From Stentor coeruleus (Eukaryota; Ciliophora; Heterotrichea; Heterotrichida; Stentoridae), in NCBI GenBank assembly GCA_001970955.1, contig MPUH01000970.1, positions 1 to 27,812 of the forward strand: 27,812 bases of DNA, read 5' to 3'. Shown here in pieces: positions 9,358-18,805 of this stretch (position 1 is its first letter; every line of letters starts with the position of its first letter). Position numbers and translations under genes: made by a program. Below the pieces are notes generated by a model, which was given only the letters and a program-made list of their open reading frames with translations, did no database searches and was not told the origin of the DNA.

Positions 9358-11733
9358 ATGTCAAGATCAGACTTTGTCCAAAGCGATCTTATAAGTACTC
9401 TAACTCCTAATGAAAAGTCTAAAGTAATCTCAAAGTAGTTCATTGAAGTCCTGAGTGAGTTTGACTCGCAAAATTACTCACTAAAAAATATCCACAATTC
9501 CTTAATAGCAGGAGAGACTAAATCCCTTAATATAGAAAAAGATTCTCAAGACTACTGGGATGGAAAATGGGTTATTTCACATTCTGTTGGTAAGAACTAT
9601 TCAGTCTTAGGTCGCCAACTATCTCGATGGGGATGCGCAGCTGCATCAATAGGCAATAAACTTTATCTTTTTGGCGGCAGGGGTTCAGATAATCGTCCTA
9701 AAAACTCTTTCCACATTCTGAATTTATCCACAAGTCATTTAAGTGCTTTCAAAACTACAAACCCACCCAAAGGTCGTGAAGGGCATTCTATGATCTCATA
9801 TAAAAACCTTCTAATAATCTATGGGGGCTGTGAAGGCGATATCAATGAAAACGACCCATTTGAAGACATCTATTTAGTAGACATCGAAAATAAAACATGG
9901 AAAAAACCTAATACAACAGGCAAAAAACCTGAAGCTCGAGAAGGCCATGCAGCAGGAGTTATAAAAAATTATATGATTATATACGGTGGTAGTGGGACAA
10001 AATCTTTACTTTCTAACATATTCGCCTTTAATCTTACAACTTTTGAATGGAAAGAATTAGACCAACAAGGTTTTCATATGGGTCCAAGAGAAAGCATGAG
10101 TTCAGTAGTTGTCAATGACTTTATGTATATATTTGGGGGAAATATAAGCGAACATTCAAGTGAAAATGATGAATATACAGATGATTTTTTCTCAATTACA
10201 TTAAAAAACAATACCGCTTTATGTAAGAAAATTACATGCGATGGGGTTAAGCCGCCTAAGCGGCTTTCTCATTCTTTAAGCAATTTGAATAATAAATACT
10301 TAGTGCTTTTTGGTGGTGAAAGTTTTGGAAAAGCTATGAATGATTTATGGGTTTATTTTATAGACAAGAATATATGGCGTGAAATAAGACCACAAAACTC
10401 AATACCAGCACGAATGGCTCATGTATGTTATTGTTATCAAGATTCAATAATAGTTTATGGAGGAATGGCTAAAGATCAGTCTGTATTTAGTGATTTGGGA
10501 ATATTAAAGTTTGGTAAATGTGAAATTAATATGAATAATGGTACTGGGGTTAATACAAAACGTAAATTTACTAAAATATTAAGTGTTACAGCTAGGACTG
10601 TACCTGTTATTACAAAACAAGAACCTGAAACGGCTATAAATTCATGTGAAAATTGTGGGCATTCATCAACTTGTTGTCGGTTTCTTTCAAGGTTTAATGA
10701 TATGGCTTATCCTGTGTTGAACTTTTTCCCTAGAATCCATGTATCGACACAGTCAGTTGAACAAATGGCTGATAAGTTTCAAGACCCTTTTGCCGCTATG
10801 CTTAGAATCGGCCAAGTTATTAATTCGGAGTTTTTGGATTTTAATATTAAAGGCTTTGCTAATATGAAAGGCAACCAGATAGTTAAAATACTAGCTTCTG
10901 AGGTCCAAAAAGATCAGAATTTCAATAAAATTGTAGATGCTGATAATGAAAACCATGTAAAAACTATGACGAGTATGAATAAACCGGTAAGTCTTTCACA
11001 AGTCCCGATATTAGAAATATCAACAAAAGCGCAATTTTCACCTGATAATATTGCTAGGTTATGTTCAGGAGTATCTGGACTATCGTTTTTACCAGCATTT
11101 TTTAAACTTTCTGATACTGCTGTGATTGTATCAAGGACTACACTTTATTTGACTATAGGTTTAATGCATAAAACTGATGTTTATATTCCTCTGTTTTTAG
11201 CGGTTTTTGACAATAATGGTGACCCTTTATATCCTAATAAAAACCTTGTATATTCAAATATGGTCAATGTTTACTCAAGAAGCCATTTAACATCTGCTGA
11301 TATATTTCGTCATCCTCAAGGAACGAGTATATTTTTATATACAAAACAACTTGACTTTGTTATTGGGGATATTTTATATCAAGGGAATAGTTTTTGTCAT
11401 CTTATAAGCAAAGTTAAAGGAGTTAAATATAGTGTTGCTGGGAATTTAATATTAAAAGATAAACAGAATAAAGAAGAAATCACTAATAAAACACTTTTAT
11501 ATAAAACAAGTAATAATGCTTTTTCAGTACTTGTGTATTATAAAAAGAAACTTGTTTATTGGGAATTTAAAAAAGGAGATAAAGGCAAAAGAGCTAGAGA
11601 AGAATGTGTTGTCGTGAAATTAGTTGAAGATGATTGCTTGTGTAAAGTTACAGGGCTTTTAGCTTGGAATGATAAGACTTGGAATATTTTTGCTGATTTA
11701 TATTCCCCCATGAAAAAACGTATAACAGAATAG
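9358..11733 (+). CDS. Kelch-repeat protein with novel C-terminal region
   Basis: The gene starts at ATG 9358 and has one 15-nt intron (9424-9438) whose last three bases are an in-frame TAG. Spliced, it encodes 786 residues. Residues about 85-365 form a Kelch beta-propeller. I count six blades by their GG motifs (LYLFGGRG, LLIIYGGC, YMIIYGGSG, FMYIFGGN, YLVLFGGES, SIIVYGGM), several followed by the Trp and preceded by the R-x-x-H/S pattern typical of Kelch repeats. The remaining 420 residues match no family I know. They hold a Cys cluster (CENCGHSSTCC, near 425-435) and an alternating beta-rich stretch from about 560. Kelch propellers are protein-binding scaffolds; the partner is not evident. 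The 5' flank is C-rich, the 3' flank G/T-rich. Confidence 0.88.
9424..9438 (+). other. 15-nt intron of the Kelch gene
   Basis: GTAATCTCAAAGTAG, phase 0, ending in an in-frame TAG. Upstream lie 22 codons from an ATG; downstream the frame runs straight into the first Kelch blade. A lies six bases from the 3' end. Confidence 0.85.
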
Positions 11734-13041
11734 AGTAGATAATAATTATTATAATTTTTTATAGAAATTATAAGATGTAGTTTTTTGATAGGGTTATGAT
11801 TTAAGGTTTATGATTGGATTTTTTTTAAGATTAATAAGGAATGTTGTAGTTTTTTTTTTATGGTTTTGATGATAATGTGAGATTTTATATTGATTTTTGG
11901 ATTTGGCATATGTTTTTTTTTTTATTTAATTTGCGATGTGGGCAAGTAATTATTATTTGGAATATACATATTTTATGTGAGGATTTTAGATTTTTAAAGC
12001 TATGGAGGTTAGGTGGAATAATATTAAGATTTTTTATATGAATTTATATTGTGGATTTTTTTGGGATTAAGTTGATAGGAAATAATTGATGGGGTTTGTG
12101 TTAATTAAGTAATGCTTATGTAGTAGAATTAATTGATTGATAATTATAAAAAAAATATTTAAGACTGTTTAGCGCCCTATGAAATAAATGTTTTAAGTAA
12201 ATGCTATTAGATTTATTTAACTCTTATAAAGTTCTTGTTTATATATAAATATTTTAATTGTAAAGATAACCTTACTGTTTTTTACTAATTAAAATATATA
12301 TACTCATATTTTATCTTAATCTTAGCCATAATCACTTTTTCTTTTCTACATACTATATACAAAACTTTTTTCTTACCACAATTCGCCATTTATTCTTTAC
12401 AATTTTCACAATATTAATCATTTATAAATACTATAAAAATTTCTAACATTAAAATCACTAGCAATTTTAACTATAAAATAAAGCATAAACCCTATATTAT
12501 TTCTCCGTAAAGAAAAAAAAATTATCTACAATAATTCCACTTCTACCATTGAATAATAAAATCAAAATTTTACAAAGCAATACCTTCTAAAAAATAATCC
12601 CTACTCAAAAATTGGCAAAAATATAATTTCACTTTTATTACAAAACCTAATTACCCTAATCCTTCATCAAACAATTTTATTAATATTTACCTACTAAATA
12701 TTACTATCACATCTCCTTAAATTTCATATCTTCTCCAATCTACTCAATATTCCAGACTATTCTTTCAAAAACTCACATCCAATCATCCTTTCTCATCAAC
12801 AAATCTCAACCACCCCCCAAAACTTTTACCAAAAACTCCTTCTAATCTTCTTATACACTACTACACCCACCATCATCCCATCTTTTCTATCAAACTCTAC
12901 TTCAAATAAATCTTTTCCCTTCGAAAACTCCACCATTTTTATATATAATAAATACTTTAAACACCAGCCTTAGCCCTCTTTATAAGAACTTTTTATTAAA
13001 CTAACACAAATTTTCTCATCAGTTCAAAAATTCAGTATAAA
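11734..13041. other. Intergenic region with a sharp GC-skew switch
   Basis: No gene is seen. Bases about 11734-12130 are G/T-rich with very few C (3' flank of Kelch). From about 12200 the strand becomes C-rich, and bases 12781-12920 contain no G. The C-rich block ends at the start codon of the bromodomain gene. Confidence 0.6.
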
Positions 13042-13671
13042 ATGGAAAGCTATGAAATAAAAGCTCATCAGCTTCTTGCCTTGCTTGAGCTTCATGAAGA
13101 AAGCCATGAATTTTTATCCCCAGTCGATTATAAACTTCTCAACATCCCAATGTATCCTATGATAATAAAAAAACCAATAGACCTTGGGACAATAAAAAAA
13201 AACCTTAAGTCTCATCATTACGTTTCAATACAAGACTTTATGGAAGATATTCAACTTGTTTGGGACAATTGCAAAAAGTTTAATGAAGTGTCAACTGTAT
13301 TAAACATTTAGGATATATATCAACAAGCTGTGTACTTAGAAAAACAAACTATTAGATATTGCAACAAATTAAGACTTATAGTACCTTATAGTAACAAAAA
13401 CAAAACAAATAATGATACTACGCATGAAGATATGAAAAATGTTACTTATGAAGATAAGTGGAATATGACTGAGACTATTAGAACACTTGATCAGATGGTT
13501 TTGGAAAAAATCATTGATGTTATTAGAGAAAAATCCCCTGAGTCGATTGAAACTTTGGACACTGATAAGATAAAAATTAAATTAGATGTGATTTCCAGAG
13601 AGACCTTTAATCATATACAAACTATCATAGATGAATCTACTCTTGAAAGCCTCCCACAAAAGAAACCCTAA
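13042..13671 (+). CDS. Short BET protein: one bromodomain plus NET domain
   Basis: Acetyl-lysine reader of chromatin. With the 15-nt intron at 13297-13311 removed, the product has 204 residues. The bromodomain (about 5-105) has YPMIIKKPIDLGTIKKNL and the acetyl-lysine Asn in NCKKFN. After splicing, the loop FNEVSTDIYQQAVYLEK has the same length as the corresponding loop in BRD4-type bromodomains, which supports the intron. Residues about 135-195 (TETIRTLDQMVLEKIIDVI ... IKIKLDVISRETFNHIQTII) match the NET domain that defines BET proteins. Animal BETs carry two bromodomains and long tails; this is a minimal single-bromodomain form, more like plant GTE or small protist proteins. The TAA stop is 30 nt before the BIVM start, in the same frame. 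Confidence 0.9.
13297..13311 (+). other. 15-nt intron of the bromodomain gene
   Basis: GTATTAAACATTTAG, phase 0, ending in an in-frame TAG. Removal restores the canonical bromodomain loop length. A lies six bases from the 3' end. Confidence 0.88.
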
Positions 13672-13701
13672 TTTATAAATCCAAATTCCTAGTATTTAAA
13701 T

Positions 13702-14673
13702 ATGGAAGCAAAAGCGGCAGCTGAAGATATAATCACTGAACTAATAGACACTTGTCTAACCACAATCCAAGCATCTTCTCTAGTCCTAGACTTTTCTTCA
13801 GCCTTCAAAAAGAAAAAAAAGGTTAAAAGGCTTCCTAAAGACTCTCAAGAAAAGCTTCAAGATAAACCAGAGCCTTTAGACAATATAGAAACTTTAGATA
13901 TAGAATTAGCTGAAGTTATAGAAATACCTGACAAACTTATAAATTCCCCAGAAGAAATGCAAGATAGGAAATATTTAGATTTAAGAAGATGGTATTGTAT
14001 GTCTAGACCTCAATATGCTAAATCCTGTGGAATAACTTCTTTAGTATCATGTTGGAACTATCTTTATAGTATTTTAGGTTGGGGAAAGCTTCCAGTTTTA
14101 TCACAAGAAAAAGCGCTTATAACATTAGGTATTGAACCTCCATTCCACAATATAAAATTTGGACCTTTTACAGGGAACAATACGCTAATAAATTGGTTTC
14201 TTTCATTAAATTTAAGCTTTTCTATCAAAGGAAGGGCGAGGATTTTCTGGAAATTACATGGGAAAAACAGAACTGAAGGGAAAAACAAGGATGAAGCTTT
14301 AAGAGAACTTGTTGAAGGGCTTAAAAGTAATAAAAAAGCTTATATTTATCATTGTTTCAATCATTATATGTGCCCAATTGGCTTTGAATTAGCACCTTTA
14401 GTACCTTGTGATGCTTATAAACCTTTAAAAGATATAAAAGAAAGTGAATTACAAGCTTTTATTATTGTTGGAGAAGCTTCTAAAGCATATCCGATTTTCC
14501 ATGTGCGTAAATGGGATGATATTGCTTTAGATATTGATCAACAGAACCCAAATTATTATAATATTCGCAAGCCGGAGATGGGAGTACAGGTGAGAACATC
14601 AGAAGCATTTGTCTCAGGGAATAAACTTGGTAAGAACTTGCATTGCATTATTGAGTTTGAAAGTTTGGAGTAG
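13702..14673 (+). CDS. BIVM: BIVM family protein
   Basis: Homologue of animal BIVM (basic, immunoglobulin-like variable motif-containing protein), a widely conserved protein of unknown biochemical role. The 323-residue product has a Lys-rich N-terminus (KKKKKVKR at 36-43, a possible nuclear signal) and the conserved block from about 88: LRRWYCMSRPQYAKSCGI, PPFHNIKFGPFTGN, LHGKNRT, AYIYHCFNHYMCPIGFE, and a C-terminal NLHCIIEFE, all strongly BIVM-like. The Q-x4-CG arrangement (Q104, C109) followed by an invariant-looking His (H221) resembles a papain/C39-type cysteine peptidase layout. That is my inference, not an established activity. The start lies only 30 nt after the bromodomain stop and has no C-rich 5' flank of its own. 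Confidence 0.93.
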   Translation: MEAKAAAEDIITELIDTCLTTIQASSLVLDFSSAFKKKKKVKRLPKDSQEKLQDKPEPLDNIETLDIELAEVIEIPDKLINSPEEMQDRKYLDLRRWYCMSRPQYAKSCGITSLVSCWNYLYSILGWGKLPVLSQEKALITLGIEPPFHNIKFGPFTGNNTLINWFLSLNLSFSIKGRARIFWKLHGKNRTEGKNKDEALRELVEGLKSNKKAYIYHCFNHYMCPIGFELAPLVPCDAYKPLKDIKESELQAFIIVGEASKAYPIFHVRKWDDIALDIDQQNPNYYNIRKPEMGVQVRTSEAFVSGNKLGKNLHCIIEFESLE

Positions 14674-15774
14674 ATTTTTTTGTAATCTTAAGCAATTTGC
14701 TTGGGTATTTAAGGTTTTTTATAATTTTTAAAGATTTGGAGATTTTATATCATATGTTTTTTTTTTTTTAGAAGATAAGAGTAAGGTAAGATTTAAGTTT
14801 GGGTTTTTTTGAAAAGGATTTGATTTGTTTATTAGGCTTTTTTGCTTTTATTAAGTTTGAGAATTATGGGATTTTGGGTTAGGGTTTGTGTTTTGTGTTT
14901 TGTGACAAGTTATGATTTGAATGAGATTTAAATAGTTGGATATAATTTTGGGAATAAGGCTTGATTTATATTGTAGTATAGAGTTAAGTGATTTTTTGTA
15001 TTAGGATTAACTTTTATATTTTATCAGCTTATTGCCTTTATGTATAAATAAAATAAATCAATTTGATGATGCGGTTAATGATTATTTCTAATATGAGGAT
15101 AAGAATATTTTTGGATTTATAATGCTAGAAGACTATGATTGAGTTTGATTATTAGTTTTGGAAAAAAAAATATTATGCTATTAATCTTAAAAGTATTAAA
15201 CTTTTATGAACTTTTGATTTTGATTCTTAGATATTTTTTTAAAAGGATGACTTATATTATGTTTGATTAACCACAATTTATTTTTTATTTAAAGATTTTA
15301 CTAAACTTAGTATAACTTTTCATCCTAAATTTAATAAAACAGTTAATATTTATTCATAGAAAAAAAAATCTACTTGCCATAACTTTAATCAAATTTCATG
15401 AAATATTTCATAAAACTCAAGTCAGATTCCTCTATTAAAAACAATAATAAAACTTTCACCAGATCGCCCTCAGCATAAAAATCACCTAAAAATCCCCTAA
15501 ATCATCACAAAACTCGCCTATATAAAAAAGCCACTTATCATACAATCAAAACCACAAATTCTATTCAACCTCCTCATAATAAAACCCTCAAATATCTTCT
15601 CATCCTAAAAAAATCACTCTTTAATCCCCAAAACTCAAATAATTTTCTTCATCTAACCCAAAATCCTAAATAAAATCAAACTTTTTTACAAAACTCCTCA
15701 TCTTTAACCATAACCCAAAACCTAAAAATCCCTTCTTAATCCTATACAAAATCCTAAAAATAATCTTAATATAA
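14674..15774. other. Intergenic region; G-free leader before the next gene
   Basis: No gene is seen. The left part (14674-15000) is G/T-rich and C-poor, the right part C/A-rich. From 15531 up to the start codon at 15775 the plus strand contains no G at all, about 245 bases. This is the clearest case of the skewed 5' flank seen before most genes here. Confidence 0.65.
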
Positions 15775-16212
15775 ATGTCTGAAAGCATAATCTTCTATCT
15801 AGATGATCTAGCTACATCATTCGAAAATACAATATTATCTGGATATATGCTTATCAAATCCAAGCCACCATGTCATATCATTCTAATCTATATAGTCTTA
15901 TACTTCTTATTAACTAGATTTATAAGAAGTATAAAAAGAAGTAATATTAAGGTCAATTATAAAATTATTGACGAACAAAGCGAGGATTCTATAGCAAAAG
16001 TTATAAAAACTAGTACAAAAGATATGATTTCTGCTTTGGAGAACATAGAAAACAATAAAGAAACTGAAAATAAACTGGAATATACAAAGAAATTCGAAAA
16101 GACTATTAAAGAAATAAGTATGGTACAGGATATGTATTCAGAGTTTCAAGATGAGATTATTGATTCACATCAGAGTATTATTAGTTCTATACGTTTACCA
16201 GTAATGAAGTAG
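15775..16212 (+). CDS. Small single-pass membrane protein with coiled coil
   Basis: A 145-residue product I do not recognise. Residues about 34-50 (HIILIYIVLYFLLTRFI) form one membrane segment, followed at once by a basic stretch (RSIKRSNIK) that should stay in the cytosol. Residues about 80-130 are charged and helical with heptad-like spacing (coiled coil likely), for example ENIENNKETENKLEYTKKFE. The N-terminal 30 residues contain a weak amphipathic helix. The start is supported by the G-free C/A-rich flank ending exactly at this ATG, and the 3' flank is G/T-rich, so the gene is probably real. Such tail architecture suits a tether or SNARE-like adaptor, but no family motif supports that. 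Confidence 0.65.
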   Translation: MSESIIFYLDDLATSFENTILSGYMLIKSKPPCHIILIYIVLYFLLTRFIRSIKRSNIKVNYKIIDEQSEDSIAKVIKTSTKDMISALENIENNKETENKLEYTKKFEKTIKEISMVQDMYSEFQDEIIDSHQSIISSIRLPVMK

Positions 16213-17483
16213 TTAATTTTTATTATTTTAGCGAGTAATTTTTTTTTTTGAGGTTGATTATTGGATTTTTATATGGTTTTGTGTTCTGTGTGAAAGATGG
16301 AGATGATGTCTGATTAGGTTTTTTAGTTGACTTTAATGTGATTTGGAATGATTTTGGAATTTTGGATTTTTTTTGCTCTGGAGATGGACTTTTGCTGATT
16401 TGATGGAGATTTAGGATAAGAGTTTTTGGTTTTTTGAAGGTGTGGAGATTGTCAAAGTCAGATAATGGGATTTGAATGAAAATTTTATATATTTTTAATA
16501 CAGAATGAATTTATTATACAATTACTAAACCTAATATATCAGCTATCTTATACTCTCAATACTCATTTTTAATAATTTTTACACCACGGAACAAATATTA
16601 TTAAAATTACTATTATTCCTGTATTTCACAAGCTAATCTTATACATAGCCTAACATTTTTTTCTATGACTCCAAAAAAATGCTTACTTTTTAATCATATT
16701 TCCCCATCTTTCCAAATCCCTTTCTTATTTACCCAATCTTCAAACCTAATACGTTCTATCAGTACACTTTCAAAACCTATCATATTTATCCTACATCTTT
16801 CTCGCCCTCCTATAAAATATTTTCCTACTTTTCAATTCATTTTAATTGAAATCCAAATCATCAACTACTATCCTCTAATCCAAAAGCAAAACCTTTCCCC
16901 ATAAAAAAAAGTTCTTATTTTTTATAATCATACTCTAAAATCCTTTTATAAAAAACACCTTTTCTAATCTTATAAACCATTTATCATCCCTTAACCCAAA
17001 ATATTTTAAAAATACTAGTGTACTATAAAAGAATGTAAATTTTATACAATCTCACTACCTATAAACCTTAAAATCAGCAAAAAGTTATCAAGCACAAGTC
17101 AATCTCACAGTTAGAAAATCAAGCTTTTACCGAGGATTCGACGATCAGATTTTTTAACGCAAAAAAATTGACAGTTACCAGCATTAGAATATATCCCAGT
17201 ATAAAAAATTACATTCCTTATAAACTTTATCATACCATAACCCTATACATATATACCAAAATATNATCCCTAAAAAGAAAGCATTAAAAAATTACATTCC
17301 TTATAAACTTTATCATACCATAACCCTATACATATATACCAAAATATTCCTAAAATCTCATACTTTCACCTCAAAAATTCTATCAAACCCAATCCACAAC
17401 GATTTCTTATCCCTAAAATAACAGGAAATGAATTATTTTCATATTGGTTAGATTAAAGCACATAGTCTAATGGATAAAAATAA
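16213..17483. other. Intergenic region with skew switch and repeat
   Basis: Bases 16213-16490 are G/T-rich (3' flank of the membrane-protein gene); from about 16500 it is C/A-rich up to the eIF4G-like gene. A 79-codon frame at 16665-16904 is a by-product of the C/T-rich composition. The patch near 17090-17165 is less AT-rich (ACCGAGGATTCGACGATC) but shows no tRNA or snRNA structure that I can recognise. The duplicated segment with an N is listed separately. Confidence 0.5.
17202..17347 (+). repeat. 63-bp direct repeat with an N, probable assembly seam
   Basis: Bases 17202-17264 and 17285-17347 are identical (63 bp, period 83). An undetermined base (N) sits at 17265, immediately after copy 1. 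Identical copies beside an N are what a scaffolder leaves when overlapping contig ends are not merged, so this is likely an artefact rather than a biological tandem duplication. Confidence 0.85.
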
Positions 17484-18698
17484 ATGAACTCAGATATTAA
17501 TAGCATAGAGAATGAAGAGATTAAGATTAAGAAAAAAGAAGAGATTATTAACAGAAACTTAGATATTTCTATAGTAGATATCAATGATGACATACCTGAT
17601 TTAGACATTAAGGCTCGCAAAATAAGACTGATTTTAAACAAAGTCACTGAAGATAACTTCGAGCGACTTGGATTAGAGATGGTTAAATGCTTTCAGTATA
17701 ATAATAAACTGTTGGCAGAACTTGTCAGGCTTGTTTTTGATAGAGCTGTAAATAAAAATTTTGCTGGACTTTATTCTAAAATTTGCGCTTACTTTTACAA
17801 TCAGATGAAGCAACACAGTAAAACAGTCTCAAAGTGCTTCAAACAAGAACTAAACCACAAATCCGAAGATGGGCTTCTACAAACCTCTGAATCCCTAGTC
17901 CCATTAAGCAAATTTATAAGTCTTCTCTACAAAGAAAAGCTCATCAATTCCTTGTTAATTTTCAATTTCTTTGATATCTCAATAAAAGAAACCTCATCAG
18001 AATATCAACTAGAAGCTTCATTTAATCTAATAAAACAACTAAGTCCACACTTAGCATCCAACAATCCAAATCGCCTTGAATCTGTCTATAAATCAATTTC
18101 CTCCCTCTGCCCAAGCAATTTACCAAAAAAATTCCAATTCCTCATCTTAGACTTAACCGAAAATAAATCAACATTAACTATTCCAAATCCACTAATAAAA
18201 AAAGCTCCAGTCACATTACAAAATAAAAAAACAGGTAAAAATGTGAGCTTTGGTCAAGCAGGAGATTTCCAACAAGTTCAATCACACAAAACTAAAAGAA
18301 TTCTTAAACAAAATGTCTCAGAAGAAACAAAAACTATATTAAGAGAAGAAATAAGTGAGCATGTAAATGGGAAAAAAAACTTAGAAATAATAAAAGAAAT
18401 ATTTATAAACAATAAAAACAAAGAACGACAACTTGTAAATCAAACTATAAAACATGCTTTAATTAATTATGATAGAGAACAAGAGTTTACTAAAATATGT
18501 GAGTTAATTATACATGTTACAGAAGAAATTAATAAGAAAGAAGCTATTGAAACTGGGATTATGTATACAGTTGAAGCAATTCAGGATATAAAATTAGATT
18601 CGCCTATGGCTTCACAGCATTTGATTTTTATTATAAACCATTTAGAACAAGCGGGTGTTATTGAAAATTCAGGATACTTGACAGCTAATTTGTCATAA
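17484..18698 (+). CDS. Compact eIF4G-like protein (MIF4G + MA3)
   Basis: Translation-factor scaffold of 404 residues. Residues about 42-230 are a MIF4G HEAT domain with the family start signature (KIRLILNKVTEDNF, then LVRLVFDRAVNKNFAGLYSKIC), which binds eIF4A/eIF3 in eIF4G proteins. After a basic linker (about 230-280), residues about 285-395 match an MA3 domain (ILREEISEHVNGKKNLEIIKEI ... TGIMYTVEAIQDIKLDSPMASQHL). No eIF4E-binding YxxxxL-phi motif is visible in the short N-terminus. The architecture is therefore like DAP5/NAT1 or a trimmed eIFiso4G, possibly a cap-independent or regulatory factor (inference). It is convergent with the FYVE-like kinase gene, whose stop lies about 107 nt downstream. 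Confidence 0.85.
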   Translation: MNSDINSIENEEIKIKKKEEIINRNLDISIVDINDDIPDLDIKARKIRLILNKVTEDNFERLGLEMVKCFQYNNKLLAELVRLVFDRAVNKNFAGLYSKICAYFYNQMKQHSKTVSKCFKQELNHKSEDGLLQTSESLVPLSKFISLLYKEKLINSLLIFNFFDISIKETSSEYQLEASFNLIKQLSPHLASNNPNRLESVYKSISSLCPSNLPKKFQFLILDLTENKSTLTIPNPLIKKAPVTLQNKKTGKNVSFGQAGDFQQVQSHKTKRILKQNVSEETKTILREEISEHVNGKKNLEIIKEIFINNKNKERQLVNQTIKHALINYDREQEFTKICELIIHVTEEINKKEAIETGIMYTVEAIQDIKLDSPMASQHLIFIINHLEQAGVIENSGYLTANLS

Positions 18699-18805
18699 TA
18701 GTTAATAAGTTATTTAGATATTTTTTTATTTACTTTTTTTGGAATGGTTTTATTCCACTATTTAAAAAAATCTTAATATCTAATCTAGTACTTATATAGA
18801 AATTA

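Noticed and set aside
16665..16904. A 79-codon plus-strand frame rich in Pro, Ser, Ile and Phe
   Set aside because: It lies wholly within a G-poor C/T-rich flank; that composition lacks TAG/TGA and favours open frames.
17090..17165. Possible tRNA or small RNA in a less AT-rich patch, with a TCGAATCC-like motif on the minus strand
   Set aside because: No acceptor, D or T stem pairs around the motif, and no snRNA signature is seen.
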